Assembly (NCBI RefSeq): GCF_043555865.1
Contig: NZ_JBIGHY010000002.1
Location: 558,001 to 622,000, forward strand
Length of the DNA: 64,000 nt
Direction: 5' to 3'
Source: Pelomonas dachongensis
Lineage (GTDB): Bacteria; Pseudomonadota; Gammaproteobacteria; Burkholderiales; Burkholderiaceae_C
This document shows positions 1-13,149 of the stretch, one piece after another. Within the stretch, counting starts at the first letter, position 1. Every line of letters begins with the position of its first letter. The notes below the pieces were generated by a model that was not told the DNA's origin, made no database searches, and saw only the letters and a list, made by a program, of their open reading frames with translations. The position numbers and the translations under genes are program-made.

Positions 1-2864
1 TGCCACCACCTCGACGGGCGGGCGCGGCACGATGTGGTCACGGAAGTAGGCGTGCACGCCCTCCGCCGTAACGGCCTGCAGCCCGGCGACTTCGGTGCGC
101 ATCTCGTCCCTCATGCGCGGCTCCACCTGGATGCGCGCCAGGCGGTTGACCCAGTACAGCGGGCTCTCGGCTTCCTTCAGCACGCTCTCCACGCGGGGCT
201 GCCGGGCACGCTGCAGTTCGTCCGCGCTGACGGGCTGGTCGGCCAGCTCACGTAACTGAGCGCGCAGCAGCTCGCGGACCGCCTCGAACTTCTCTGGGGG
301 CGTTTCGATGTTGGCGAAGAGGCGCCCCGAACCCTGCACGTTCAGCGAGCCGCCTGCCGCCGCCTGCGGCGAGTAGCTGATGCCCAGCTTGGCGCGCACG
401 GTGTCCATCAGCCGGGCCTGCAGCACCGCGCCCGCGACACGGCCGGTGTACGACAGCGACGGGTCCGTCCAGTGGTCGGGCATGGCCCAGTACCAGCCCA
501 GCACCGCCTGGTCCGCCCGGCCGCGGTGATGGACCGTATGGGTCGCACCGCCCACCACGAGCTCGGCCGTCAGCAACGCACGCGGCTGCCGGGGCCGCTC
601 GGCGCCCGCGCCGAAGGTGGCCTGCACCGCGGCGATGGCCGCCTCTTCCGTCAGGTCGCCGACGATGACGATGTCCGCAGCGCCGGCCAGCGCCGGCTTC
701 AGGATGGCAGGCAGCTGGCCGGCCCGCGTGGCGCGCACGTCGGCAGCGCTGGGCGGGATGCCCAATCGCGCATCGCCGCGGTTCATGACCCGCGCCACCT
801 CGCGCGCATGCACGGCCGCGGGCTGCGCCTCCAGCGAAGCCACCTGCGAGCTTCCCAGCGCAGGCAGCTTCTCGCCGAACTCGGGGCGGAAGCCGGGATC
901 GCGGGCGTGCGCCGCCAGCAATTGCAGCTGGGCCAGCAGGTCCGCGGGCCGGGTTGTGCCCGACAGCGTGAACGCGTCTTGCCCCACCCCGAAGCTGAAC
1001 TGGATGCGCTGGCCGCTGCGCTGCTGCCACTGCCGGATTTCCGCCGCCGATCGCTGCGCTGTGCCCCCCATCGGCAGCGCGTAGCCCAGGGCCCAGATGG
1101 TGTGCCAGTCCCGGGCAGCAATGCCGGCGCGCCCTTGGCCCAGCTGCACCCGCACGTCCACCCGGTCTTTGTGCACCGTGCTTCGCCTGATGACGAGCCG
1201 CGTGCCGTTGGCGAACCGCACATTCGTCGTGCCCAGCTCGGCGTCCTGCGTGCGGGTGACGATGGCGCTAGGTAGGCCGAAGTCGATGTAAGGCCAGTCC
1301 GTGACCGCGACGGACACTGGCTCGCCGAGTGGCCGCGTCATCGCATGCACGAGCTGCTGCGTCACCTGGTCGACACCGAAGGCGCCGGACTTGTCGCTGC
1401 GGAACAGCAGGGGCTGCGCTTCGCCGAAGCTGCGGCGCAGCGCGGCCGTCAGTTCCTCGGGCTGCAGCGCGGCCAGGAGCGGCTCCGTCTCGGCCAGCGC
1501 CTGCTGCGCGCTCATGTATGGCGCGTGCGGATGCACCGCGGCGAGCAGCCGGTCCGCAATGGCCGCGTGCGGTCGCGTGGGTTCCTGGGCCAGGCGGGTC
1601 TGCATCTGGCTACGCACGCCCGGCAGCAGGCGCTGCAGGTCGTCTTGCGTCACGCCATGCACCAACAATTGCCGCAGCTCGGCCACCGCCGCGTCCAGCG
1701 CGTCGGTCCAGCGCCCGGGCTGCGCCTGCACCGCCAGCTGGGCCATCCCGGCCACGCCGTAGACCGACGCCTGCACGCTGGCCGCGGCACCGAGCAAGGG
1801 GCTGCCCGGCTGCTGCGCACGATCCCTCAGACGCTGGTTGAGCGCGCTGACGGCCAGGCCCTGCACGAGGAGCTCGCGCGACACCGCCGGCGTGTGCGGG
1901 CGCACGTCCACCGGGCGCAGCCACGTCAGCGTGAGCGCGCTCGGCGCGTCCGGGGCCACGTACTCGACGACGGGCCGCGTCGGCGTGGCGACGCCCAGGT
2001 CGGGCGCATCCGGCGGCGTGTCATTGCGCCAGTCGGCAAAGCGCTCGCGGATTTGGCGCTCCACCGCATCCACGTCGATGTTGCCGACGACGATCAGCGT
2101 GACGTTGTCGGGCCGGTAGTTGGCCGTGTAGTAGCGGAGCAGGCGCTCGGCCGTGGCGGCCTGGACTGCCGCGGTACGGCCGATGGGCAGCCGCTGCGCC
2201 ACCCGCGTGCCCTCCAGCGGCTGCTGCAGTTGCGCGATGGCGGCGCGCCGGGTCGGCAGGTCGCGCACGCGCTCCTCGGCCAGGATGACGCCCTTCTCCT
2301 GCTCGATGAGCTGCGGGTCCAGCGTCAGCCGGTCGCCGATCTCGCGGAACAGCATCAGCCCCGTGTCCAACGCGGCGCCGTCGGCCCTGGGGAAGTTGAA
2401 GTGGTAGATCGTCTGGTCCAGCCCCGTGGACGCGTTGGTGTCGGCGCCGAAGCGTAGCCCCTGGCGCTCCAGCCTGCGCACCACTTCGCCGTCCGGCACG
2501 TTGGTGCTGCCCCGGAAGGCCATGTGCTCCAGGAAATGGGACAAGCCCCGCTCCTCATCACGTTCCTGCAGCGAGCCCGAGCCGATGCGCATGCGCATGG
2601 CCACGCCGTCCTTGGGCATCTCGTTGTGCTGGAGGGCGTACCGCAGTCCGTTGGGCAGGCGGCCAAAGCGCACGGCGGGGTCCGGCGTGCGCTGCGACAG
2701 CTCGAAGCCCCAGCGCGGGCCGGTGTCCGCCAGCCGGGTGGCCGCAGGCGCGGCGCGCGCGGCCTCCGCCAGCGCCAGCGGTACCGACAGCGCCAGCATC
2801 AGCGCGGCGGCCAGCGCCAGAGTAAGGCGGCGCGCTTCGCGCGGGTGGCTTGTCTCGTTCATTG
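1..2864 (-). CDS. M16 family zinc metallopeptidase (pitrilysin-like), 3' part cut by the window edge
   Basis: At least 954 residues are visible and the C-terminus lies beyond the left edge. The ATG at 2864 is followed by an N-terminal signal-like segment (Arg-Arg, then a hydrophobic Leu/Ala stretch at about residues 13-32), so export to the periplasm is likely. The inverted zinc motif HxxEH is intact (H109, E112, H113, in HFLEHMAF), and a downstream EKGVILAEE segment fits the third-ligand helix of M16 proteases. A second, inactive M16-like half follows, as is usual for the long tandem-domain members. Family knowledge: these enzymes cleave peptides inside a clam-shell chamber; the substrate here is unknown. 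It is transcribed away from the PaiB-like gene upstream, with no clear partner. The family call is firm; the specific role is open. Confidence 0.9.
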
Positions 2865-2979
2865 GCGTTCTCGTGCGTGCTGCCGAATGGCGGGCGGACG
2901 GTAGCGCGCGGGCCGGGCGGCATCGAATCAGGCGGGTGAGCGATTGCCGGTCAATATTCACCGGCAGCTCGGGCCCGAC

Positions 2980-3597
2980 TCAATCCTCCAGCCGCGCCAT
3001 CCAGGCGGCGACCCGCCGGTCGTCGGCCGACACGGACGCGCCCAGCGCGTCACGGATGCGCTGCCGCTCTGTCGCCGCGCGGTTCTGGCTCAACTTGAGC
3101 TTCAGCTCCCAGCGCGTCACGCGGATGCGAAAGCCCACGATGGCGCCCAGCAGCTTGTGCTGGTAGGCCTCGGGAAGCCCGCGCCATTGCTCGGCGTACT
3201 CGGGCTCGAAGCGGCCGATGAGGTGCTTCAGCAGCGCGTCCTTGTCGGCCGCGCCATCGATCAGTTCGATGGCGCCCCAGGCATGCAGCGCGGCGTAGTT
3301 CCAGGTAGGCACGTTCTGCAGGCTGTCGTAGTGCCGTGGGCTCACGTAGGCACTGGGCCCACTGAACACGGCCAGCAGCGTGGTCTGCTGCTGCAGCCAG
3401 CCCCAGTGCGGATTGGCACGGGCCATGTGTCCCTCCAGCGTCAGCGCGTCACCCTCGGTGGACGCCACCAGCGGCAGGTGGCTGCCGAAGCCCTGCCCCT
3501 GCGCATCCGGTCCCAGCAGCAACGCCAGCGGATGCTCGGCGGCCAATTGCAGCGCATGGCCCAGGTCGTTGGAGGCGAAGTGCTTCGGCAGGTACAC
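2980..3597 (-). CDS. FMN-binding negative transcriptional regulator, PaiB family
   Basis: 205 residues, matching the usual PaiB length. I chose the GTG at 3597 because it gives the family's typical opening (VYLPKHFASND, compare MYxPxHF). The open frame extends further upstream, to 3912, but that part looks non-coding and overlaps the divergent signalling gene. The NVPTWNYAALHAWG segment and the C-terminal IVGFRI/ELKLKLSQN region are the recognisable PaiB signatures. Known of the family: a split-barrel flavin-binding fold linked to repression of sporulation and protease genes in Bacillus; the role in proteobacteria is poorly defined. It may simply be an FMN-dependent enzyme. No obvious Shine-Dalgarno precedes the GTG, so the start is less certain than the identity. 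Confidence 0.8.
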   Translation of the reverse strand: MYLPKHFASNDLGHALQLAAEHPLALLLGPDAQGQGFGSHLPLVASTEGDALTLEGHMARANPHWGWLQQQTTLLAVFSGPSAYVSPRHYDSLQNVPTWNYAALHAWGAIELIDGAADKDALLKHLIGRFEPEYAEQWRGLPEAYQHKLLGAIVGFRIRVTRWELKLKLSQNRAATERQRIRDALGASVSADDRRVAAWMARLED

Positions 3598-3828
3598 GGC
3601 GGTCGGGGGTGGGGGTGCGGACGGCGCTGCATCATCGCGCAGCAGGTCCAGGCTGGTGCATGACGGGCGGCAAACCGCCTTTCCGTGACGCCTTGCGCGC
3701 GTGGCTCCGTCGCCAGCGCAGTAGGCGCTTCCGCCTGCGGCATGCTGCCGCCCCGGGGTGACCGGGGCCTGCGTGCGATCCATACAGGCCTGTCGGTCCT
3801 CCGAACTGGTTGCGGAGAACCACTCGCG

Positions 3829-6435
3829 ATGAACAAGGTCTGGCACAAGGGACTGCCCTTCAGCCCGGAAGTGGCGCCCTATCTGCGGCGCATGGCGTCG
3901 GTCGATGAACATCGCGAGGCCTTGCTAAGGCTGCAGGGGGTCTGGGACAGCCTGGCGCTGCTGGGCCAGATGAGCGGCACCGCCACCGACATCGCGCAGA
4001 CCCGCACCGCATTCCAGGACCTCACCGCCACGCTGCTGGACAGCCTGGCGCGTCGGCTGCGCACGCGAGCGCTGCAGCGCATGGACGGCAAGGCCCGCGT
4101 GGCCATCGACATCCTCGTGCGCAACCTGTTCGAGCGCACCGCCGACGTGGGCTTCCTCGCCTCGGACGGCCCGTTGTGCGCCCATGCCGCGCTGGACCCG
4201 GCCGACCCGGACCACGCCGACAGCCGCGCCGCGCTGCAGGCGCGGTTTGCCGACTACACGGCCAAGTACTCGGTCTACGACGACATCGTCGTGCTGTCAC
4301 CCTCCGGCGAGGTGCTGGCAAGGCGTGACGACGGCATCACGCTGACGCATTGCCAGGAGCCCTGGGTGGCACAGGCGCTGGCCGCCGACGCACCCTACTT
4401 CGAGCGCCACGGCGTCACCGCGCTGCTGGGCGGCCGTGAGGCCCTGGTCTACGCCCGCGCGCTGCGTGCGCCCGGCGGCGCCGACGACGTCATCGGGCTG
4501 CTGTGCCTGAGCTTCCGCCTGGACGACGAGATGGCCGCCGTGTTCCGCCAGTTGCTGGCCGGCGACGACGAACGCGCCGTCATCTGCCTTCTGGACGCCG
4601 GCCACCGCGTGCTGCAAAGCTCTGACCCCTGGCAGCTGCCGGTGGGCGCGCGGCTGCCGAGCCGCGGCGAGCGCCTGGTGTTCGCCGGCCGCGACTACCT
4701 GTGCGTCGCCGCCAGCGCCAGCGGCTACGAGGGCTACATGGGCCCGCCGGGCTGGCAGGCCTGCGTGCTGACGCCGCTGGAATGGGCGTTCGAGGACGAC
4801 GAGGCGGCCGACGACGCGCTGCGCGCGCTGGGCGAGTCGCTGGACACCCGACGCCTGTTCGACACCGAACTGCAGGACATCCCGCGGGAGGCGCGCCGCA
4901 TCCAGCGCAACCTGTCGCGCACGTTGTGGAACGGCAAGCTGCGCAGCCACGGCCAGGCTGACGCCGGCACCGGCTCGGCCGAGTTCGCCACCACGCTGCT
5001 CAATGAGGTGCAACGCACCGGCGGCCAGCTGCGCGAGGTGTTCGAGCAAGCCATCGCCAAGCTGCAGGGCTCGGCGATGGCCACGGTGTTCGACACCGCG
5101 CTGTTCCAGGCCCGGCTGGCTATCGACATCATGGACCGCAACCTCTACGAGCGCGCCAACGATTGCCGCTGGTGGGCGCTGGACGTGCGCCTGCAGCGCG
5201 CGCTGGCCGCCCAGGGGACACCGCAGGCCGCCGCTGCCGCCGCCGAGGCCCAGCAGGTGCTGCAGCACATCAACAGCCTCTACACGGTCTACTCGCTGCT
5301 GCTGGTTTACGACACGCAGGGCCGCGTGGTCGCGGTGTCCGACCCCGCGCAGTCCCACCACGTGGGCAAGCCGCTGAACGCGTCGTGGGCGGCCGCCGCA
5401 CTGGCGCTGCGCGACCCCGAGCGCCACGTCGTGTCGCGCCACGAGGCCACGCCGCTGTACCAGACGCCCGGCGCCGTCGGCAGCGACTCGGCCCGCCCCA
5501 CCTACGTCTACGCCACCTCGCTGCAGCACGCCGGCCACGTCGTCGGCGGCATCGCCGTCGTGTTCGACGGCGCGCCCCAGTTGGCCGCCATGCTGCAGGA
5601 CGCGCTGGCCGACATGCAAAAGGGCAGCGACGGCGCCAGCGCGCCAGTCGGCCTGTTCGTCGCCCGCGACGGCCGCGTCGTCGCCAGCGCGGATGCGCGC
5701 TGGCCGGCCGGCAGCGCCGCACCGTTGCAGCCCGCGCTGCTGGCCACGCTGGCGGCCGGCCAGACGCTGCGCACGGAACTGGACGTGGACGGCTGGGTGT
5801 TCGCCGCCGGCATCGCGATGTCGCAGGGATACCGGGAGTACCGGCAGGGCCAGTCGGCCTCGGCCGAGGACGTTGCGGCCGTGCTGCTGCTGCCGCTGGG
5901 GCCGCGCGCCGCGGCAACGGCTGGCGACGCCGATGCCGGCTTCGCGCCCCCGCCAGCGCAGGCGGGCGCCGAACGGCTGGACATCGCCGCCTTCAGCGTC
6001 GCCGGTGAATGGCTGGGCCTGCCCGCGGGCCTGCTGGTGGAGGCCGTCGAGCAGCCGCGCCTGACCTCGCTGCCCAACGCCCCGCGCGCGCTGATCGGCA
6101 TGCTGCAGCACGCTGGCCGCATGCTGCCGGTGCTCGACCTGGGGCTGGCCCTTTACGGCCGCGCCAGCAACGGCAGCGAGGCGCCCGTCGTCATCTGCCG
6201 CAACGCGCAGGGCCAGGGCCTGGCGGTGCGCGTGGACGAGCTGGGGCCTGTGTTCGGCGTCGCCGCGGCGCAGGCCCTGCCCAGCCCCGGCGGCCGGGCG
6301 CGGCTGGTGCGCGGCGGCGATGCGTCGTCGCACCGCATGCTGACGCTGCTGCAGCCCGAGGACCTGTGGGCCCATCTCGGCATCGCCCCAGGCATCGGCG
6401 CCGAGCCGCGCGCCCTGGCACTGCCCTCGCCCTGA
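3829..6435 (+). CDS. Large chemotaxis-type signalling protein: two Cache-like sensor regions plus C-terminal CheW domain
   Basis: 868 residues from the ATG at 3829; the frame is open back to 3685, but the earlier part looks non-coding. Two homologous halves are visible. Each has a helical segment with the pattern ARxAIDIxxRNLxER (residues about 85-105 and 425-445), followed by a Cache/PAS-like stretch containing YSVYDDIVVLSPSGEV or YTVYSLLLVYDTQGRV. The last 160 residues form a CheW-like domain (FSVAGEWLGLP..., GMLQHAGRMLPVLDL...). There is no MCP signalling hairpin, histidine kinase or clear transmembrane segment. It therefore looks like a cytosolic protein coupling small-molecule sensing directly to a CheW scaffold. 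No cheA or mcp gene lies nearby, so its kinase partner must be elsewhere. The domain call is good; ligand and pathway are unknown. Confidence 0.75.
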   Translation: MNKVWHKGLPFSPEVAPYLRRMASVDEHREALLRLQGVWDSLALLGQMSGTATDIAQTRTAFQDLTATLLDSLARRLRTRALQRMDGKARVAIDILVRNLFERTADVGFLASDGPLCAHAALDPADPDHADSRAALQARFADYTAKYSVYDDIVVLSPSGEVLARRDDGITLTHCQEPWVAQALAADAPYFERHGVTALLGGREALVYARALRAPGGADDVIGLLCLSFRLDDEMAAVFRQLLAGDDERAVICLLDAGHRVLQSSDPWQLPVGARLPSRGERLVFAGRDYLCVAASASGYEGYMGPPGWQACVLTPLEWAFEDDEAADDALRALGESLDTRRLFDTELQDIPREARRIQRNLSRTLWNGKLRSHGQADAGTGSAEFATTLLNEVQRTGGQLREVFEQAIAKLQGSAMATVFDTALFQARLAIDIMDRNLYERANDCRWWALDVRLQRALAAQGTPQAAAAAAEAQQVLQHINSLYTVYSLLLVYDTQGRVVAVSDPAQSHHVGKPLNASWAAAALALRDPERHVVSRHEATPLYQTPGAVGSDSARPTYVYATSLQHAGHVVGGIAVVFDGAPQLAAMLQDALADMQKGSDGASAPVGLFVARDGRVVASADARWPAGSAAPLQPALLATLAAGQTLRTELDVDGWVFAAGIAMSQGYREYRQGQSASAEDVAAVLLLPLGPRAAATAGDADAGFAPPPAQAGAERLDIAAFSVAGEWLGLPAGLLVEAVEQPRLTSLPNAPRALIGMLQHAGRMLPVLDLGLALYGRASNGSEAPVVICRNAQGQGLAVRVDELGPVFGVAAAQALPSPGGRARLVRGGDASSHRMLTLLQPEDLWAHLGIAPGIGAEPRALALPSP

Positions 6436-6466
6436 ATCGGCGCCGAAGCCGTCGAACCGCCCTCCT

Positions 6467-7279
6467 ATGATGCCGGCCATGCCACTCGACACCGACTTGT
6501 CGCCTCCCGTGCATGTCACGTCCGAAGCGCTGCTGCGCCTGCGCCCGGTGGGCGGCGCGGCCGACGAGGAGGTCGCGGTCGAGCTGCCTGTGGCGCTGAC
6601 CGTCAACGGCGTGTCGCAGGCCGTCATGCTGGCCACGCCGGCCGACTTGGAGGACTTCGCGCTGGGCTTCGCGCTGTCCGAGGGCTGGATCGCGCAGCCC
6701 GGCGAGCTGCTGGACATCGAGGTCGACGCAACCCGCGTCGACGGCATCGAGCTGGCGCTGCGCGTGACCGCCGCGCGCGAGCAGGGCCTGAAGCTACGCC
6801 GCCGCCAGCTGGCCGGCCGCACCGGCTGCGGCCTGTGCGGGCTGGAAAGCCTGGCCGACTTCGCATCGCTGCAGCCCGCCCCCGTGCAGGCGCTGGCGGT
6901 CGATGTCGAGGCGCTGGCCCGCGCGATGGCTGCGCTGCCCGGCGCGCAGGTGCTGAACGCGCGCTGCGGTGGCTTGCACGGCGCCGCGTGGTGCGCGCCG
7001 GACGGCCGGCTGCTGTTGGCGCGCGAGGACGTCGGCCGCCACAACGCGCTGGACAAGCTGCTCGGCGCCCGCGCGCGGCTGCAGCCGCCGGCAGGGCCGG
7101 GCTTCGTCGCGATGTCCAGCCGCGCCAGCCATGAGCTGGTGCACAAGGCCGCGATGGCTCGGGTGGGACTGCTCGCCTGCGTGTCGGCACCCACCAGCCT
7201 GGCCATCGCGACGGCGCAGCAGTTGGGGCTGCAGCTGTGGGCCTTCGTGCGCGAGGGGCGCGCCACGCGCTACGCGTGA
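6467..7279 (+). CDS. fdhD: Formate dehydrogenase accessory sulfurtransferase FdhD
   Basis: 270 residues, normal for FdhD. The CxxC persulfide site is present in TGCGLCG, and the family blocks RCGGLHGAAW, REDVGRHNALDKL and SSRASHELVHKAA are all intact. Known function: FdhD takes sulfur from the cysteine desulfurase IscS and delivers it to the molybdenum cofactor of formate dehydrogenase, which is inactive without it. No formate dehydrogenase structural gene lies in the window. Three closely spaced ATGs (6467, 6470, 6479) are possible starts, and none has a strong Shine-Dalgarno. Confidence 0.93.
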   Translation: MMPAMPLDTDLSPPVHVTSEALLRLRPVGGAADEEVAVELPVALTVNGVSQAVMLATPADLEDFALGFALSEGWIAQPGELLDIEVDATRVDGIELALRVTAAREQGLKLRRRQLAGRTGCGLCGLESLADFASLQPAPVQALAVDVEALARAMAALPGAQVLNARCGGLHGAAWCAPDGRLLLAREDVGRHNALDKLLGARARLQPPAGPGFVAMSSRASHELVHKAAMARVGLLACVSAPTSLAIATAQQLGLQLWAFVREGRATRYA

Positions 7280-7451
7280 ACGCGTGGCCCGCCTCGCACC
7301 GCGGAACGCGGGCGTGGCGGGGCGGTCTCGCCGACCGGGCTGCGGCAGTGCCCGGTTGCTCCAACTATTCCCGTTGTAGCGGTTGGCGCACACGCCCTGG
7401 CGCACCGCCGGCAAGAGCGACGCGGCAACATGACGCTGCCCCTCACATCTG

Positions 7452-10474
<3,023 letters not shown>

Positions 10475-10478
<4 letters not shown>

Positions 10479-11470
10479 CCGCCCCTGACGCCCGCCCCAA
10501 GCTGCTGCTGGTCGACGACGAGCCTGCCAACCTGCAGGTGCTGCGCCAGGTGCTGCAGGAGCACTACCGGCTGCTGTTCGCCCGCGACGGCCACAAGGCG
10601 CTGGAGCTGGCGCGCAGCGAGGCGCCGCAGCTCATCCTGCTGGACATCATGATGCCGGGCCTGTCCGGCCTGGACGTCTGTCGCACGCTGAAGGCACAGG
10701 CCGCCACTCGCAGCATCCCGGTCATCTTCGTCACCGCTCTGGCCGACTCCCAGGACGAGAGCGAGGGCTTCGACGCCGGCGCGGTGGACTACATCAGCAA
10801 GCCCATCAGCCCGCCCGTGGTGCGTGCCCGTGTGCGCACGCACCTGTCGTTGGTGCGCGCCGACGAGCTGCGCGCGACCCGGCTGGAGATCGTGCAGCGC
10901 CTGGGCCGCGCTGCCGAGTACAAGGACAACGAGACCGGCTGGCACGTGCTGCGCATGAGCCACTACAGCCAGATCCTGGCCCTCGCCGCCGGCTATTCGG
11001 AGGCCCAGGCCGAGGAGCTGCTGCATGCCGCGCCCATGCACGATGTCGGCAAGCTGGGCATCCCCGACGCCATCCTGCGCAAGGCCGGTCCGCTGGACCA
11101 TGCCGAGTGGGAGGTCATGAAACGCCACCCGCAGATCGGCGCGGAGATCTTGGGCGAGCACACCACCGGCCTGCTGGCCATCGCGCGCCGCATCGCGCTG
11201 GCCCACCACGAGAAATGGGACGGCAGCGGCTACCCCGAAGGCCTGGCCGGCGAGCGCATTCCGGAGGAGGCCCGCATCGTGGCCATCGCCGACGTGTTCG
11301 ACGCGCTGACCAGCGTGCGCCCGTACAAGCCGGCTTGGCCGGTCGAAAAGGCCGTGGAGCTACTGCGCGAACAGACCGGGCGCCACTTCGACCCGCGGCT
11401 GGTTGAACTGTTCATCTCGCAGCTGCCGGCCGTGCTGGAGGTGCGCGAGCGCTTCCTGGAAGCCGGCTGA
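10475..11470 (+). CDS. HD-GYP response regulator, predicted cyclic-di-GMP phosphodiesterase
   Basis: 331 residues from the ATG at 10475, which overlaps the upstream kinase stop (ATGA). The receiver domain occupies residues 9-125, with D57 as the likely phosphorylation site (LILLDIMMPG) and K109 in the conserved SKP. The HD-GYP domain follows, with the catalytic H189-D190 (MHDVGKLGIP) and an intact HHEKWDGSGYP motif at 244-254. Known of the family: hydrolysis of c-di-GMP, controlling motility and biofilm. All metal ligands I can recognise are present, so activity is expected. The obvious model is phosphotransfer from the adjacent MHYT kinase, probably through its HPt domain. Confidence 0.93.
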
Positions 11471-11474
11471 GCGG

Positions 11475-12440
11475 TTAGCGCTGCGGTGAGAAGCGCGCCG
11501 CCTGCGCTGCCAGGTCCTGCGGCGCGATGCCCAGGCTGGCCGCGTTGAAGTCCCGCGTGTCGGGCGTGTGCATCAGCAGGGCCTGGGCTTCGTTGACCAT
11601 CAGCTCCTCGTTGCCACGGTCGTAGCCTGTGGCATCGAGGTAGCGGCGCCACGTTTCCCTCTGCGCCTCCGTCAGGCGCTCGCGCCAGAAACGCCAGCAG
11701 TGTTCGCGGTAGGCCGCATCGGCGAAGAAGCGGCCGTGGCTGAGTTCGTGATGCAGCACGGAGGCGCGCCGCACCGCGTCCATGCTCTCGTCCGGCGGCG
11801 TGTACGGATCGTCCCCCTGCGGAGCGCTGAAGCTCACGAGCGCTGCGTCAGCATCACCGGCATAGCCAGCCGACGCGCCGGGGCGCGCCGTGATCAGGCC
11901 GATACGCAGCAGCAGGTCAAGCAGCCGCTGCTCGCCGCCGTTCAGCTCGACGCTCTGGGCCTGCGCCAGGCTGAAGAAGCGCGCCAGCCCCTCGGCGCGG
12001 TAGTCGTGACCGAGGAAGAAGCTGGCCATGTTGTCGCCGCTGGCCGCCTCCAGCGCGCGCAGCTGCGCGTCGTGCAGCACTCGCTCACGGCTGCCCCGCC
12101 CCTTTTCCAGCAGCGCGGCGGCCCGGTTCAGTGCCTGCCCCTGCGCCAGCAAGCTGGGGAACTGGATCACGACCACGGCGGGCTGCTCGCGCCAGCGGCG
12201 CACCAGCCAGTCCCGCCGGTCGACCTCGGCGAGCAGTTCGTCCGCGCCCGCCAGCGGGAGTTCCAGCGCGGCGGATGCGGCATGGGCGGCAACGGTGGCA
12301 ACGGCGGGCACATCAGCGGCAGCGGCAGTGGCGACGGGCGTCACGGCCGGCCGCCACATCCGCCACCCCAGCAGCACCACGCCGCCAAGCACGAGCGCAA
12401 CGCCCGCCCGGCCCAGCCAGCTCGACCGCAGCGGCGACAC
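11475..12440 (-). CDS. Membrane-anchored HExxH protein, putative zinc metallopeptidase
   Basis: 321 residues with one N-terminal hydrophobic segment (residues about 12-28), so it is predicted to be inner-membrane anchored with a periplasmic body. A zincin-type motif HELSH lies at 231-235 (preceded by another His). A downstream ELMVNEAQALLMH segment (about 270-283) could supply a glutamate third ligand, as in gluzincins. I do not recognise a named family; conserved-looking blocks include the FFLGHDYRAEGLARFF stretch. It is the last gene of a minus-strand run after tpsB, the caspase-bearing tpsA and an OmpA gene, 17 bp behind ompA, so a role in processing or anchoring that secreted protein is possible. 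That role is inference only. Confidence 0.6.
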   Translation of the reverse strand: MSPLRSSWLGRAGVALVLGGVVLLGWRMWRPAVTPVATAAAADVPAVATVAAHAASAALELPLAGADELLAEVDRRDWLVRRWREQPAVVVIQFPSLLAQGQALNRAAALLEKGRGSRERVLHDAQLRALEAASGDNMASFFLGHDYRAEGLARFFSLAQAQSVELNGGEQRLLDLLLRIGLITARPGASAGYAGDADAALVSFSAPQGDDPYTPPDESMDAVRRASVLHHELSHGRFFADAAYREHCWRFWRERLTEAQRETWRRYLDATGYDRGNEELMVNEAQALLMHTPDTRDFNAASLGIAPQDLAAQAARFSPQR

Positions 12441-12457
12441 GCGAACGTGTTCCGCCG

Positions 12458-13060
12458 TCAGTTGCGCACGGTGACGATGGTCACCCGGCGGTTCTCGGGC
12501 GCGTCCACGCGCGCGGCGTTCATGGGCTCGCTGGAGCCCTTGCCCACGGCGGTCAGACGTTCGGGCAGGATGCCGTGCTTGCTGGTGAGGTAGGCCATCA
12601 CAGCCTCGGCACGCAGCTGCGACAGCCGCTGGTTGCTGCCGGCATCACCGCGTGCATCCGCGTGCCCTTCGACGCGGAACGAGAACCCCGCGAGCGTGTC
12701 GGACTGCAGCGCGCGCGCCAGCGTGTCGACCTGACCTTGCGTCTCGCCGGCCAGTTCAGTGGAGTTGGTCGCGAAGGTGATCAGCAGGCTCGCGCGGCCC
12801 GGCCCGGCCTTCACCGGCGCGCCGCCCGGCTTGCTCGCCGGACGGAAGCCCCGCATCGCGCCGCTGGCACCCGTGTTGGCCGGCTCGATGGCCAGCGCGT
12901 CGACGAGGGCGTCTTCCGTCACCTGGGCGCCCTTGAGCACGGGATTGGCTGAGGCGGCGGCCGATGGCGACGCCACCTGCGCCGGCGCGGACAGAGCCAG
13001 CATCAGCAACAAGGCCCCCACGAGCCCCGTCGTCAGGGTGTTCGTGCGTGTGATCTGCAT
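12458..13060 (-). CDS. OmpA-family peptidoglycan-associated protein
   Basis: 200 residues from the ATG at 13060, which has a good Shine-Dalgarno (AAAGGA, about 7 nt upstream). A signal peptide is evident at residues 1-28, ending near APAQV. The C-terminal 110 residues are an OmpA-like domain with the peptidoglycan-binding pattern (RVEGHADARGDAGSNQRLSQLRA, shown here in outline, and NRRVTIV at the end). There is no N-terminal beta barrel; the middle is a low-complexity linker, so it resembles Pal/MotB-type periplasmic proteins more than full OmpA. It sits 89 bp after the tpsA stop and 17 bp before the HExxH gene. It could tether the secreted system to the cell wall, but this is inferred from position. 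Confidence 0.85.
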   Translation of the reverse strand: MQITRTNTLTTGLVGALLLMLALSAPAQVASPSAAASANPVLKGAQVTEDALVDALAIEPANTGASGAMRGFRPASKPGGAPVKAGPGRASLLITFATNSTELAGETQGQVDTLARALQSDTLAGFSFRVEGHADARGDAGSNQRLSQLRAEAVMAYLTSKHGILPERLTAVGKGSSEPMNAARVDAPENRRVTIVTVRN

Positions 13061-13149
13061 GGTTTTCCTTTCTAAACGATGGGCGGGACGGGCCGCACGG
13101 CCATCATCCCACCCGCTGATACCGGCGCTGCGGCGGGCTGGCCGCGGCC

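Noticed and set aside
4297..7266. 989-codon open frame on the minus strand
   Set aside because: It is antisense to the Cache-CheW and fdhD genes; the composition is low-complexity and no motif was found.
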